Assembly (NCBI GenBank): GCA_002438635.1
Contig: DJPX01000021.1
Location: 15,807 to 79,806 of the forward strand
DNA: 64,000 bases
DNA from: Bacteroidales bacterium UBA6401
GTDB lineage: Bacteria > Bacteroidota > Bacteroidia > Bacteroidales > UBA932
Reading direction: 5' to 3'
Shown in pieces: positions 1 through 10,201 of this stretch (positions within the stretch are counted from its first letter, which is position 1; each line of letters starts with the position of its first letter). A program made the position numbers and the translations under genes. The notes beneath the pieces were generated by a model, which was not told where the DNA came from, made no database searches, and saw only the letters and a list, made by a program, of their open reading frames with translations.

Positions 1-833
1 GCAAATCCACGCTTATGAATGCGATGGTGGGTGAGAAACTCAGCATCGTAACAGCTAAGGCTCAAACTACAAGACACCGGATTATGGGAATCGTGAACGG
101 AGAGAACTATCAAATAGTTTTCTCCGATACCCCCGGTATCTTAAGACCTAATTACCGTCTCCAACAAGACATGGTAAATTTCGTAGATACCGCCATAGGA
201 GATGCAGACATAATTCTCTATGTCACGGATACTGTAGAAAAGCCGGATAAAAACATTGAATATATAGAAAAACTCCAGAAACTCACTTGCCCTATAATCA
301 TTGTTATCAATAAAATAGACATAAGCAACCAAGGCAAAGTGATGGAGTTGATGAATTATTGGAAGGAAAAAGTGCCAAGTGCCCAGATAATTCCAGCATC
401 TGCCCAAGAGCACTTCGGACTTGACAATATCCTCCACAGCATTATCGACAATTTACCAGTCTGCCCTCCGTGGTATGATAAAGATGCCTTCACTGACAAA
501 AACCTTCGTTTTTTCGCTGAAGAAATAATACGGGAAAAAATCCTGCTTAACTACAAAGAAGAAATCCCTTACTGCTGTCAAGTGGAAGTGGAATCCTTCA
601 AAGAAGGGGCCGAGCGCTACGATATAAGTGCCGTTATATATGTAATGCGCGAATCCCAAAAGGGAATAGTTATAGGTAAAAAAGGTATGGCACTAAAAAA
701 AATAGGCACCGCTGCACGAATTGATATGGAGGAATTTTTTCAGAAAAAAGTATTCCTACAATTATTCGTCAAGGTGGCACCAGACTGGAGAGAAGACAAA
801 AAAGAACTCCGAAGATTCGGATATGAAGGCTAG
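1..833 (+). CDS. era: GTPase Era (5' end outside window)
   Basis: Era is a membrane-associated GTPase that binds 16S rRNA and helps mature the 30S subunit. The frame is open from base 3, where it already reads K-S-T-L of the P-loop, so the true start lies upstream of the window. The G3 box DTPG, G4 box NKID and a G5-like SAQ segment follow in order. The C-terminal third carries a KH domain with VIGKKG followed by a basic helix. The stop lies 3 nt before the topoisomerase start, so the two are probably cotranscribed. The identification is firm; only the N-terminus is missing. Confidence 0.96.
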   Translation, partial: KSTLMNAMVGEKLSIVTAKAQTTRHRIMGIVNGENYQIVFSDTPGILRPNYRLQQDMVNFVDTAIGDADIILYVTDTVEKPDKNIEYIEKLQKLTCPIIIVINKIDISNQGKVMELMNYWKEKVPSAQIIPASAQEHFGLDNILHSIIDNLPVCPPWYDKDAFTDKNLRFFAEEIIREKILLNYKEEIPYCCQVEVESFKEGAERYDISAVIYVMRESQKGIVIGKKGMALKKIGTAARIDMEEFFQKKVFLQLFVKVAPDWREDKKELRRFGYEG

Positions 834-836
834 TTT

Positions 837-3539
837 ATGCGCGAAGATTACGAAGACATAATTGAAGAAGATAACGACGAAGAACTTAATGAGGCGCCTC
901 TCGAGGGGGAAGGTTCTGACGGACGATTCGACAAATTGCTAGAAAGCGACTCTAAGAAATACAAACTTTCCGGCATGTTCAAGGAATGGTATCTGGACTA
1001 TGCGTCCTATGTCATTCTTCACCGCGCCGTACCCCATATAGTAGATGGACTAAAGCCTGTCCAACGTCGCGTTCTTCACGCTATGTTCAAGGTAGATAAT
1101 GGCTCGTACACTAAAGTAGCCACACTCGTGGGTGAAGCAATGAAGTATCACCCACACGGCGATGCATCCATATTGGGAGCGATGGTTCAGATTGGCCAAA
1201 AGGGATTTGCCATTGACTGCCAAGGAAACTGGGGAAACATACTTACTGGCGATGCCAATGCCGCACCGCGTTACATAGAAGCCAGACTAAGCAAATTTGC
1301 CAAGGAAGTAGTCTTCGACCCTCGAATCACCAACTGGATGAACAGCTACGATGGTCGAAATCAAGAACCCACCGAGCTTCCGGTAAGATTTCCATTGCTA
1401 CTGGCCCAAGGGACCGAAGGAATCGGGGTCGGTATGTCATCGCGCATTCTTCCACATAACTTCAACGAACTTATAGATGCGTCCATCTGCATTCTTAAGA
1501 ACGAGCCGTACGAAATTTACCCAGATTTTCCAACTGGAGGTTATGCCGATTGCTCGAAATACATGCAGGGAAGGCGTGGAGGTTCCGTAAGAATTAGGGC
1601 CAAGGTAGAAAAAGTAGATAAAAATACTATCTCCATTACCGATATTCCATACGGAAAAACAACAAAAATACTTACCGAATCCATACTCAAAGCCAAGGAT
1701 AAGGGTAAGATAAAACTAAAGAATATCGAAGACCTTACAACAGATAAGGTAAAGATAATAATTCATCTTCCGTCCGATGTCTCTCCAGATAAGACGATAG
1801 ATGCATTATATGCATTTACTGATTGCGAAACCACTATCACGCCTAACGCCTGTGTAATAGTGGATAACAAGCCTGCTTTCCTCTCAGTGCACGATATACT
1901 GGAATATAGCACCCAGCATACAAAAGATCTATTACTCGCACAGCTCCAGTTTAGGTTAAACGAGTTAGAAAATAATTGGCATTATACTTCACTGGAAAGA
2001 ATCTTCTTCGAAAATAAAGTATATAAGATACTCGAAGAAGATTTCGAGAGTTGGGATGCGCAGAAAGAGGCCATTCTAAACAGAATGAAGGAGTACGAGA
2101 GATCTCTTCGCCGTGAAATATCTATGGAAGACATAGACAAACTCGTGGACAAGCCTGTAAGAAAACTCTCAAAATTCGACACGAAAGTTCTCGACGAAAA
2201 ATTACTTGCCATAGAAAGCGAGATTTCGGAAGTACATCACGATATAGACCATATCGTGGAATTCACTATAGATTGGTTCACACACCTAAAACAAACATAC
2301 GGAGACAAATTCCCTAGGCTGACCGAAATAACAGGATTTGAAACCATAACCGCCCAAAAAGTCATAAACAACAATGCAAAACTTTATGCAAATCTAGAAA
2401 AAGGATTCGTGGGCATGTCCTTGAAAAAGGATGACAATGGGACATATATTTGTGATTGTTCCGATCTATCGGAAGTAATAGTAATCCGAAAAGATGGGAA
2501 GTTCAAAGTATCCAAGATCACAGATAAGGCCTATTTCGGAGAAAATCTGCTTTATGTAGGACTATTCAACCGAGGCGACAATCGCACCATCTACAATGTA
2601 ATCTATCGAATGGGTAAGACAAGCATATACTATGCTAAACGCTTTGCCATAACATCGATTACACGAGATAAAGAATATGATATAACCACCGGAGATGAAG
2701 GTTCGCAAATAGTATGGCTAAGCGTTAATCACAACGGAGAGGCAGAGACAGTTAAAATCCAGCTCAAGCCCAAAGCGAAAATCAAAAAAATGGTTTTCGA
2801 ATATGACTTCAGCACTCTAGCCATCAAAGGAAGATCGTCTCGAGGGAACTTGGTTAGTAAAAATGTCATTCATAAGATAAGTCTTAAATCGGCCGGGGTA
2901 TCGACGATTGCAGGGAAAGATATTTGGTACGATGCGGATATCCAGAAACTGAATGATGAACAAAGAGGACTCTATTTAGGAGCCTTCGGAACCGATGACA
3001 AGGTTCTGGCTATTTTCAAAAATGGCACATTCTACACAACTTCATTCGATGTTTCTAACCGATATCCGGGAGATTTACTTAAAATAGAGAAATTCGACCC
3101 GAATAAGACATACACGGCGCTCTATTACGATGGGGCATCAAAGACTTACTATGTTAAGAGATTTTCCTTTATCTTAAGCGACAATACTCCTATGAGTTTT
3201 ATTTCCGAACACCCTAAATCAAGACTTGTTGCTTTAAGCGAAGATACTCGTCCACAATATCTTGTGATATTCGGCGGCAAATCAGAACATAGAGAGCCGG
3301 AAGCTGTGGATGCGTCCGCTTGGATTGCAAAAAAAGGCATAAGCGCTAAAGGTAAAAAGTGTCACGATAGAGAGATCAAAGAAGTAAAATTCATAGAGCC
3401 ACTAGAGGAAGAAGAAAACGCAGCCTTAGATAGCGAGGAAAAAGATAATTCACCCATCGTCAATTCTATCTTAAATGAGGAAGCTGACACTCCTTTGGAT
3501 AGTTCTGACGAGAATATTGAAGAACCGACTTTATTTTGA
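837..3539 (+). CDS. parC: DNA topoisomerase IV subunit A (GyrA/ParC family)
   Basis: This 900-residue type IIA topoisomerase A subunit cuts and rejoins duplex DNA to decatenate chromosomes. The winged-helix breakage domain begins near residue 43, with the quinolone-pocket segment HPHGDASI at about 105-112. The catalytic tyrosine is Y146 in APRYIEAR. The C-terminal third looks like a diverged beta-pinwheel, and no clear GyrA box was seen, which favours ParC over GyrA. The acidic N-terminal extension (residues 1-30) and acidic tail are low-complexity. The stop TGA overlaps the TTG start of aroK. GyrA versus ParC cannot be fully settled without the partner subunit. Confidence 0.88.
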   Translation: MREDYEDIIEEDNDEELNEAPLEGEGSDGRFDKLLESDSKKYKLSGMFKEWYLDYASYVILHRAVPHIVDGLKPVQRRVLHAMFKVDNGSYTKVATLVGEAMKYHPHGDASILGAMVQIGQKGFAIDCQGNWGNILTGDANAAPRYIEARLSKFAKEVVFDPRITNWMNSYDGRNQEPTELPVRFPLLLAQGTEGIGVGMSSRILPHNFNELIDASICILKNEPYEIYPDFPTGGYADCSKYMQGRRGGSVRIRAKVEKVDKNTISITDIPYGKTTKILTESILKAKDKGKIKLKNIEDLTTDKVKIIIHLPSDVSPDKTIDALYAFTDCETTITPNACVIVDNKPAFLSVHDILEYSTQHTKDLLLAQLQFRLNELENNWHYTSLERIFFENKVYKILEEDFESWDAQKEAILNRMKEYERSLRREISMEDIDKLVDKPVRKLSKFDTKVLDEKLLAIESEISEVHHDIDHIVEFTIDWFTHLKQTYGDKFPRLTEITGFETITAQKVINNNAKLYANLEKGFVGMSLKKDDNGTYICDCSDLSEVIVIRKDGKFKVSKITDKAYFGENLLYVGLFNRGDNRTIYNVIYRMGKTSIYYAKRFAITSITRDKEYDITTGDEGSQIVWLSVNHNGEAETVKIQLKPKAKIKKMVFEYDFSTLAIKGRSSRGNLVSKNVIHKISLKSAGVSTIAGKDIWYDADIQKLNDEQRGLYLGAFGTDDKVLAIFKNGTFYTTSFDVSNRYPGDLLKIEKFDPNKTYTALYYDGASKTYYVKRFSFILSDNTPMSFISEHPKSRLVALSEDTRPQYLVIFGGKSEHREPEAVDASAWIAKKGISAKGKKCHDREIKEVKFIEPLEEEENAALDSEEKDNSPIVNSILNEEADTPLDSSDENIEEPTLF

Positions 3540-4057
3540 TTATTAGTTTAACCGGTTTTATGGGCTCTGGCAAGAGCAGCGTGGGAGTTAGACTCGCCAC
3601 CTGCTTGGGCTATGAATTTATCGATTTAGACTACTATATAGAAAAAAAGATTGGCCTTTCAATAGATGAAATATTTAAGGAGCAAGGCGAAGACGGATTT
3701 AGGGCAATAGAAGCAGAAGCATTAAGGGATGTAGTGATAATGCACAAGCTCACTGCAGAAAATCTGGTTCTTGCACTTGGAGGTGGAACACTTTCAATAG
3801 GGGGTGTTACTCATCTCATATTTGAAGACACTACCTGCGTGTATCTAAAAGCAAACGAAGAGACTTTAAAAAGAAGAATTGAAAAAAGTGACAACAAGAT
3901 AAGGCCTTTATGGGACACGGAAACTCTTTCGCAATTATATAAATCAAGAAAGGATTTATATGAATCTGCGCCTATCTGTGTAGAAACTGACGACCTTAGC
4001 GAAGAGGAAGTGGCCGAGAAAGTGGCAAAACTGATTAAAAAGGAGCATTCCATATGA
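3536..4057 (+). CDS. aroK: Shikimate kinase
   Basis: AroK phosphorylates shikimate with ATP in the chorismate pathway. The 173-residue length is typical. The Walker A motif GFMGSGKSS spans residues 7-15, the shikimate-contacting DLD is at 30-32, R56 follows, and the GGG motif is at 82-84. The lid arginine is in IRPLW near 123. The start is TTG at 3536: the next ATG would remove half of the P-loop, so the rare start is well supported. TTG overlaps the TGA stop of the preceding gene as TTGA, which suggests translational coupling. The stop overlaps recJ as ATGA. Confidence 0.94.
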   Translation: MIISLTGFMGSGKSSVGVRLATCLGYEFIDLDYYIEKKIGLSIDEIFKEQGEDGFRAIEAEALRDVVIMHKLTAENLVLALGGGTLSIGGVTHLIFEDTTCVYLKANEETLKRRIEKSDNKIRPLWDTETLSQLYKSRKDLYESAPICVETDDLSEEEVAEKVAKLIKKEHSI

Positions 4058-5811
4058 TAAAAGAAAGCAAATGGGTTCTTAAGGAAGCCTCTGACAGAGA
4101 AAGTGTTGAGAGACTGAGCACAGAAATAGGCATTGACAAGGTGCTTGCCGACCTTTTGCTAAAACGTGGAATAGACTCCATCGAAAAAGCAAGAGCTTTC
4201 TTTAAACCTAACCTCGATAACCTGCATGATCCATTTCTAATGAAAGATATGGATATGGCTGTTGAACGCCTGCATAAAGCCATAGCCTATAACGAAAAAA
4301 TAATGATTTATGGAGACTACGATGTAGATGGAACTACAGCCGTGGCTCTGTTATATTCATTCATAAGCCGATTCACAAAAAATCTTGATTTTTACATCCC
4401 GGATAGATACAACGAAGGGTATGGGGTCTCCAACAAAGGAATAGATTACGCCGCCGACTCAGGAGTAAATCTAATCATAACCGTGGACTGCGGCATAAAA
4501 GCGGTGGAAAAAGTAGAAAAGGCTAATTCACTAGGGATAGATGTCATTATATGTGACCACCATCTTTCAGATGAAAAACTACCGCCTGCAGTTGCAGTGC
4601 TCGACCCCAAAAGGGATGACTGCCATTACCCGTTCGACGACCTGTCCGGTTGCGGAGTGGGGTTTAAATTGGCCCAAGCCTATAGCCAAACATACGGTGT
4701 AGAATTCAACTCTCTTCTCCCGCTACTTGACCTACTTGTTGTCAGTATAGCCTCTGACCTTGTAAGTATGACAGGCGAAAACAGGGTTCTTGCCTATTAT
4801 GGACTTAAAATTCTAAATGCAAACCCACGCAAAGGATTGGCAGCCATGATAGAGTTGTCCGCACTAGAGCCGGGACATCTTACGATTGACGATATAGTGT
4901 TTAAGATTGGCCCGCGAATTAATGCGGCAGGGCGTATGGAGACGGGACGATTGGCAGTGGAACTACTTACTGCTCAAAGCCAAGAAGAAGCGCTACGAAT
5001 TGGCAAACAGATTAACAATAATAACAACGAGCGTAAAAGCATTGACCGCGAGATTACCCAAGAGGCCATAGAGATGGTAAACAGTGGGAAAGCATTGGCC
5101 ACAAAAAATGCAACCATCGTATATAATGAAAATTGGAATAAAGGTGTCGTAGGTATAGTGGCGTCCAGGCTAGTTGAAACATTTTTTAAACCCACAGTAG
5201 TACTTACTAAATCCAACGGCTTTGTAACCGGTTCGGCTCGTAGTATTCAAGGATTTGACTTATATTCATCTATAGAAAGTTGCGCTGATCTTTTGGAAAA
5301 TTTCGGTGGGCACATTTATGCAGCCGGGCTTACCATGAAAGAGGAAAATGTACAGGAGTTTGCCAAGCGTATGGATAAATTTGCAGAAGGAAAAATAAGT
5401 AAAGAACTTACTACTCCGACTATCGAGATAGATGCAAAGATTAACTTAAGCCAGATCACTCCAAGATTTTTCCGTTTTCTAAAACAATTTCAACCATTCG
5501 GTCCAGGTAATACCAATCCGGTATTTATGACTGAAGCGGTATGCGATGAAGGAAGAGGACGCAAAGTCGGAGCTGGCGGGAAGCATCTAAAACTAGACCT
5601 TATACAAGAAGACTATTCGGTGACCATCCCAGCCATTGCCTTTAATATGGACGAATACTTCGAGTATATCAGCGAAGGTAATCCCTTTGACGTATGTTAC
5701 TCCCTAGTAGAGAATTATTTCAGAGGGAATAGCAGCATTCAGATAAGAATCAAAGACATTAAAGAAAGACACGAAGAAATAATAAAAGATAACTATGATA
5801 CAAGAATTTAG
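4054..5811 (+). CDS. recJ: Single-stranded-DNA exonuclease RecJ
   Basis: RecJ is a 5'-3' single-strand exonuclease used in recombination and mismatch repair. The DHH phosphoesterase core is clear: GDYDVDGTT at 87-95, a metal-binding aspartate in VDCG at 145, and DHH at 168-170. A DHHA1 domain follows with the GGH motif near residue 425. A C-terminal OB-like domain follows, with FGPGNTNP near its beginning. The 585-residue length is normal. The start overlaps the aroK stop as ATGA, and the 3' end overlaps lysS by 17 nt, so translation of this block is probably coupled. Confidence 0.95.
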   Translation: MIKESKWVLKEASDRESVERLSTEIGIDKVLADLLLKRGIDSIEKARAFFKPNLDNLHDPFLMKDMDMAVERLHKAIAYNEKIMIYGDYDVDGTTAVALLYSFISRFTKNLDFYIPDRYNEGYGVSNKGIDYAADSGVNLIITVDCGIKAVEKVEKANSLGIDVIICDHHLSDEKLPPAVAVLDPKRDDCHYPFDDLSGCGVGFKLAQAYSQTYGVEFNSLLPLLDLLVVSIASDLVSMTGENRVLAYYGLKILNANPRKGLAAMIELSALEPGHLTIDDIVFKIGPRINAAGRMETGRLAVELLTAQSQEEALRIGKQINNNNNERKSIDREITQEAIEMVNSGKALATKNATIVYNENWNKGVVGIVASRLVETFFKPTVVLTKSNGFVTGSARSIQGFDLYSSIESCADLLENFGGHIYAAGLTMKEENVQEFAKRMDKFAEGKISKELTTPTIEIDAKINLSQITPRFFRFLKQFQPFGPGNTNPVFMTEAVCDEGRGRKVGAGGKHLKLDLIQEDYSVTIPAIAFNMDEYFEYISEGNPFDVCYSLVENYFRGNSSIQIRIKDIKERHEEIIKDNYDTRI

Positions 5812-7309
5812 CGAACAGGAACTTATCCGCAGGGAATCTCTTGCGAAACTAAGAGAACTCGGGATTGACCCTTATCCGGCCGCCCTTTATCCAGTAAACA
5901 CAAATGCCGCTCAAATAGCTGCAGAGTTCGATCCTCAAAAAGGCAATTTTCAAGATGTCTGTATAGCAGGGCGCATAATGAGTCGCCGTATTATGGGTGC
6001 CGCCTCTTTCGGTGAGATTCAAGACGAAAGTGGTAGAATTCAAATATATGTAAAACGAGATGAAATCTGCCCTGGAGAAGACAAAACCATGTACAATACA
6101 GTATGGAAAAAACTGTTAGACATAGGTGATATAATCGGAGTGAAAGGATTTGCCTTTTATACTCAAACCGGCCAATTAAGCATTCATGCAAAGGAGATTA
6201 CACTTTTAAGCAAATCGCTTCGCGTACTTCCTATTGTAAAGGAACTTGATGGCCAAGTATTCGATGCCTTTACCGACCCGGAGATGAGATATCGTCAAAG
6301 ATATGTAGACCTCATCGTGAACCCTTCAGTGAGAGAAATCTTTATAAAAAGGGCTCAAATAATCGCTACTATGCGCGAATACTTTAACGCCGCCGGCTGC
6401 TTGGAAGTGGAAACCCCGATACTTCAAAGTATCCCCGGAGGAGCTACGGCACGCCCTTTCATAACACACCATAACGCTCTAGATATTCCACTATATCTTA
6501 GAATCGCTAACGAGCTCTACCTAAAACGCCTCATTGTAGGAGGATACAATGGCGTTTACGAATTTGCAAAGGATTTTCGTAACGAAGGCATGGACAAAAC
6601 CCATAACCCGGAGTTTACCTGCATGGAGATTTATGTAGCCTACAAAGACTATATATGGATGATGGACTTCATCGAAAAACTGCTCGAAAAAATCGCAATA
6701 AAAGTAAACGGAAGTACCAAAGTGAAGATAGGCGAGAATGAAGTCGATTTCGCTGGACCTTACCGCAGACTCCCTATTCTCGATGCCATCGAAGAGTATG
6801 CAGGAGTTAATGTAAAGGGCATGAATGAAGAACAACTCCGTGAGGTATGTAAAAATTTGCATGTAGAAGTGGAGCCGTCTTTCGGAAAAGGAAAATTAAT
6901 CGATGCCATCTTCGGTGAATACTGTGAAGACAAGCTCATCCAGCCTACCTTCGTAACCGACTATCCTGTCGAGATGTCGCCACTTACAAAGCGCCATCGT
7001 AATGACAGTTCGCTAACAGAACGGTTTGAACTCTTCGTAAACGGAAAGGAATTGGCCAATGCCTACTCCGAATTGAACGATCCTATAGACCAATTAGAAC
7101 GCTTCGAAGAACAAGCAGCGCTAAAAAGCAAAGGCGACGACGAGGCTATGTATATAGATATGGACTTCGTACGTGCTCTTGAATATGGAATGCCGCCGAC
7201 CTCAGGACTAGGCATGGGAATAGATAGACTGACCATGTTCATGACTGGTCAAAGCACTATTCAAGACGTGCTGTTCTTCCCTCAGATGAGACCTGAAAAA
7301 ATGAATTAA
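5795..7309 (+). CDS. lysS: Lysyl-tRNA synthetase, class II
   Basis: LysS charges tRNA-Lys. The N-terminal OB fold covers about residues 55-160. The class II catalytic domain follows, with motif 2 ([14 protein letters not shown]) near residue 262 and motif 3 ([10 protein letters not shown]) at about 473-482. At 504 residues it has the normal bacterial length. It starts inside the last codons of recJ. Its 3' end overlaps the convergent gene 7257-7949 by 53 nt, and a terminator-like hairpin for this strand lies inside that gene at 7341-7373. Confidence 0.96.
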   Translation: MIQEFSEQELIRRESLAKLRELGIDPYPAALYPVNTNAAQIAAEFDPQKGNFQDVCIAGRIMSRRIMGAASFGEIQDESGRIQIYVKRDEICPGEDKTMYNTVWKKLLDIGDIIGVKGFAFYTQTGQLSIHAKEITLLSKSLRVLPIVKELDGQVFDAFTDPEMRYRQRYVDLIVNPSVREIFIKRAQIIATMREYFNAAGCLEVETPILQSIPGGATARPFITHHNALDIPLYLRIANELYLKRLIVGGYNGVYEFAKDFRNEGMDKTHNPEFTCMEIYVAYKDYIWMMDFIEKLLEKIAIKVNGSTKVKIGENEVDFAGPYRRLPILDAIEEYAGVNVKGMNEEQLREVCKNLHVEVEPSFGKGKLIDAIFGEYCEDKLIQPTFVTDYPVEMSPLTKRHRNDSSLTERFELFVNGKELANAYSELNDPIDQLERFEEQAALKSKGDDEAMYIDMDFVRALEYGMPPTSGLGMGIDRLTMFMTGQSTIQDVLFFPQMRPEKMN

Positions 7310-7949
7310 GAGCCTCTTTTTTAGCCTCTTTAATAGCTTTAAAGTTGCGTTCCAAAAGCAGGAGCGCAACTTTTTCTTGTGCCCCCATAAAGCTGACATT
7401 CAGCGCCATAGCGCCGCCTAAAATACCACTAATATAACACTTTGACATTATCTGGCATACTATTCCACATATAGCAAGCGCATTAAGGGCCGTATATTCG
7501 GCCCCTGGTAAAGGTTCTTCAACATATATAAAGCCGGCCGGTACGATAAAAGTTAATCCCATGGCTAACCACTCATTCTTAAGCGATGGCTTATTTATAG
7601 TGATATCAACTCCGACTTCTTGAAGAAACGACATAGCCGTGTCATAATCCCCTACCATATATGCAAGCCAGGACTTTTTTACGCCAATCTCCTGTCTTCT
7701 TTCTGAAGGGACAGCGTATAATCTAACGCGATTCAATGTATTTAGGGAAGCAGCGTAGTCCCCGGCCTTCTCTAGCGCGATAGATTTAGCCCATATAGCT
7801 TCATTGAATTCTATGGGATTCTTCGCATAATAAGCATCTCTTTCACATAATGAAGCCATTACTCGAGGATTCTCCTCCGTTTGGGCTTTACTTGAAAAGA
7901 CTACGCACAGGAACGTGAATGTTAAACACGATAGTTTGATTCTGAGCAT
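7257..7949 (-). CDS. Exported/membrane protein of unknown function with a TM2-like C-terminus
   Basis: I do not recognise a named family. The 230-residue product begins with a signal peptide (residues 1-22, ending SSKAQ). A helical region of about 110 residues resembles TPR-type pairs ([27 protein letters not shown]). Two or three hydrophobic segments follow, containing [13 protein letters not shown] and a downstream glycine. This parallels the VPGLGKFYVG segment of the upstream gene product, so the two look like diverged paralogs. Its 5' end overlaps the upstream gene by 62 nt, and its 3' end overlaps convergent lysS by 53 nt. The signal peptide supports this start despite the long overlap. 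Confidence 0.7.
   Translation of the reverse strand: MLRIKLSCLTFTFLCVVFSSKAQTEENPRVMASLCERDAYYAKNPIEFNEAIWAKSIALEKAGDYAASLNTLNRVRLYAVPSERRQEIGVKKSWLAYMVGDYDTAMSFLQEVGVDITINKPSLKNEWLAMGLTFIVPAGFIYVEEPLPGAEYTALNALAICGIVCQIMSKCYISGILGGAMALNVSFMGAQEKVALLLLERNFKAIKEAKKEALNSFFQVSSEGRTARLE
7341..7373 (+). terminator. Probable intrinsic terminator of the era-lysS run
   Basis: AAAGTTGCG (7341-7349) and CGCAACTTT (7365-7373) form a perfect 9-bp stem with a 15-nt loop, followed by a T-rich tract. It begins 32 nt after the lysS stop. The same bases are coding sequence of the convergent gene 7257-7949, so the terminator is embedded in an open reading frame. Confidence 0.65.
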
Positions 7950-8976
7950 TTTTCAAATAATCATTATATAAACCCACTGATATATAACTACCATAGATAT
8001 TACTTATATGCAGTAAAGAAGCCAAGGTAGTAAAAAGTATTGTCCGCCAATCCTTTGCCCCCACCTTCACCCAGCTTTCCACTGCAAAGGCAGTAAAGGA
8101 TGCGCCTAACAGTAACGATGCTGCTCCCTCACCATAATTTCCCACATAGAATTTACCTAAGCCCGGGACTACCGCAGATAAGCCTGCCGCCACCCAAGGG
8201 CTTTTCCCCTTCTCGACAAATCTCTGCTTATATATATCGTCAAAAACTTTTTCACCATCTTTCATAGTGTATGAGCTATAGGTAAAAGCCTTACTATAAT
8301 ACTTATACCCCTCTCTATCATCTTCCAATAGACTTATGGCTGCAAGTTCGTAATTCAGCAATTCAACTCTCTCTCCTTTATAAGTACTAAGAATAGACTT
8401 GGCCTCAGTATAATTATTTTGATAAACATCGCAGACCGCAGCATAAAAAACTGAAGGCTCAAAAAAAGTAGAGGTCTCAGGCACGTTCTTAAAATAACCC
8501 GAAGCCTGCTGCAAACCGCCTGAAGTATATAAAGACAGTCCTTTGTAATAGTCAAGCGTATCTGAAGGAGCGATATTAACCCCAAAGAGATAATACACTG
8601 CATCAGAGGATAGATTATTCCCTATTAAATATCTGATAAACTCTTCGTCTTCAGAGAGGCTTCGATACTCTCCTCTCGGAACCAACCCATCTAGTTGAAA
8701 AACACTAAAACTAGACGATACCTCCATAGGGCCAAAAATATCTTCATGTATCAGCCCATCTTCCCTAAAATAGTGACAGCCGGCTAGGCCAATCTGCGTG
8801 TCTCGCACCACCCTATCTGTAGTGGCCAAAATAGCGCACACAAGACCTTTTTCTTTTACTGCCTGCTTGAAAAACTCAGTGTGGGATGGAGTAAATCTGG
8901 AAATCCTGCCATAAGACAGAGTTGAAAGCAAAAGAAAAGCCACACAGGTACAAAAAATTCGCGCACTACGTGTCAT
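7888..8976 (-). CDS. Exported TPR-like protein with TM2-like membrane domain
   Basis: The 362-residue product has a signal peptide (residues 1-24). A helical TPR-like middle region contains motifs such as YYKGLSLYTSGGLQQASGYF. The C-terminal membrane domain carries the PGLGKFYVGNYGEGAASLLL pattern and a NIYGSY segment, as seen in TM2-like domains of other exported Bacteroidota proteins. The start overlaps the stop of the gene 8973-9686 as ATGA, showing tight coupling. Function is unknown. The arrangement suggests an inner-membrane-anchored periplasmic assembly protein, which is inference only. Confidence 0.75.
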   Translation of the reverse strand: MTRSARIFCTCVAFLLLSTLSYGRISRFTPSHTEFFKQAVKEKGLVCAILATTDRVVRDTQIGLAGCHYFREDGLIHEDIFGPMEVSSSFSVFQLDGLVPRGEYRSLSEDEEFIRYLIGNNLSSDAVYYLFGVNIAPSDTLDYYKGLSLYTSGGLQQASGYFKNVPETSTFFEPSVFYAAVCDVYQNNYTEAKSILSTYKGERVELLNYELAAISLLEDDREGYKYYSKAFTYSSYTMKDGEKVFDDIYKQRFVEKGKSPWVAAGLSAVVPGLGKFYVGNYGEGAASLLLGASFTAFAVESWVKVGAKDWRTILFTTLASLLHISNIYGSYISVGLYNDYLKNAQNQTIVFNIHVPVRSLFK

Positions 8977-9686
8977 TTATTTTTACTGGCCGTTAAATCC
9001 ATAGGCTTCGCATCTTCAGGAACCTTGAAATCGAACATGGAATCCGTTCCGTCCAGAACCAGATTAGAATAGATAGTTCGTACTATAGTGGAATCCTTAG
9101 ACGAATTATAAATAATCTCCGTGCTTCTAAAAGGGAAAGGACTATATCCTACCATTTTGTAATTAGAATAATATACTTTAACTGAAATATGTCCATCTTC
9201 AGTCAAAGCTTCACTATAAATAGGAAGATACTCACTATTATATACGATCTGCGCCCGCGGTGGAAACCCTTCTCGTTTAGTTTTATACGATTTTTTCATC
9301 ATCCCATCCTCAAGACTTTCTGTCCTCTCAAGTGTATATCCAGAAAGCGAAAGACCCAAATCGTCCATTCTTCCCGCAAGAAATATAGAAAGCAATTCAT
9401 CCGTGGAACTAATCGTGCGAGAATTATCTACATATACTTCGTTAGTGCGAGGAAAGAAAAACTGACATTCTCCCATAATATCAGTTTCCATCACATACTC
9501 CATCGGAGTATGAAAACAAATTACCAAGCGTCCATTGTTAGAACAATAGACGCTTTTGGTAACTGTCGTTACATTTTTTCCCGTTAAAGTCTTGACCTCA
9601 ACATCGGCAGAAATGCGCCTTTGAGCAAATCCCCCTTCCGAAATTAAAAGAAAAGCTAAAAGGAAAATATGTTTTAATAATTTCAA
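8973..9686 (-). CDS. Exported protein, possibly with LolA-like fold
   Basis: The 237-residue product has a clear signal peptide (residues 1-21, ending GGFAQ). The remainder alternates short beta strands, with features reminiscent of LolA/LolB-type lipoprotein carriers: an early strand ADVEVKTL, a mid-protein segment of the form YIIxYNxxxLPIYSE, and strands near VKVYYSNYKMVGYSPFPF. The family assignment rests on pattern and is weak. It sits between the TM2 protein (8 nt upstream) and a TPR/TM2-like protein (4-nt overlap), so the four genes probably act together at the cell envelope. Confidence 0.65.
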   Translation of the reverse strand: MKLLKHIFLLAFLLISEGGFAQRRISADVEVKTLTGKNVTTVTKSVYCSNNGRLVICFHTPMEYVMETDIMGECQFFFPRTNEVYVDNSRTISSTDELLSIFLAGRMDDLGLSLSGYTLERTESLEDGMMKKSYKTKREGFPPRAQIVYNSEYLPIYSEALTEDGHISVKVYYSNYKMVGYSPFPFRSTEIIYNSSKDSTIVRTIYSNLVLDGTDSMFDFKVPEDAKPMDLTASKNK

Positions 9687-9694
9687 TTCTAGAA

Positions 9695-10117
9695 CTATAT
9701 AATATTAGCCCACATTAGCCAACGAGGGTTATTACAATACTGCCCTATATTATTATCTAATACGCCGAGAAGCAAACATACCCAATCGACCACATAAACG
9801 ATACCGAATCCCATACCTGTCACAATATTAAGAATGACGGCAAGAGCAGATGTACCCATATACATACGGTGAACAGCAAGCCAGCTAGTTACAGGGATAA
9901 CTGCAAGCACAAAAGCAATAATAGGCTGCGTATCATTACCGAACTTGATAGTAGGATCTTGAAGACCAGGAGTTGCAGCCTCCAAAGACATAGGAGTAAC
10001 TTCAACTGCGCTCTCGATCATAGCGTCTATTCCTTGCTCATCAATTGAATAATTTGCTGCAGACGCAGCGATGCTCATGCCAACTATGGCAGCAATGCAT
10101 AAGATTAATTTTTTCAT
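9695..10117 (-). CDS. TM2 domain-containing protein
   Basis: The 140-residue product has a signal peptide (residues 1-20), a short periplasmic linker, and a TM2 domain: a helix, the loop WLAVHRMYMG where the family usually has a G-x-H-R-F-Y-L-G loop, a second helix, and a final hydrophobic stretch. TM2 proteins are small two-helix membrane proteins of unsettled function. It is the first gene of a four-gene minus-strand run and has a -7 box at 10166-10173. The protein ends in a tryptophan-rich tail. Confidence 0.82.
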   Translation of the reverse strand: MKKLILCIAAIVGMSIAASAANYSIDEQGIDAMIESAVEVTPMSLEAATPGLQDPTIKFGNDTQPIIAFVLAVIPVTSWLAVHRMYMGTSALAVILNIVTGMGFGIVYVVDWVCLLLGVLDNNIGQYCNNPRWLMWANII

Positions 10118-10165
10118 TTTACTGTTGGTTTATAATAAAATTAATGTTTTAGTTCACATTTTGAG

Positions 10166-10173
10166 CAAATATA
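10166..10173 (-). promoter_or_regulatory. -7 box of the TM2 operon
   Basis: On the minus strand this reads TATATTTG, a full match to the Bacteroidota -7 consensus TAnnTTTG. The predicted transcript would have a leader of about 45 nt before the start at 10117. Confidence 0.6.
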
Positions 10174-10201
10174 AGTATTTTTACCATAAAAAACGAGATT
10201 T

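Noticed and set aside
9189..9587. A 132-codon plus-strand frame
   Set aside because: It is antisense to the LolA-like gene, which has a signal peptide and operon context; the plus-strand frame has neither.
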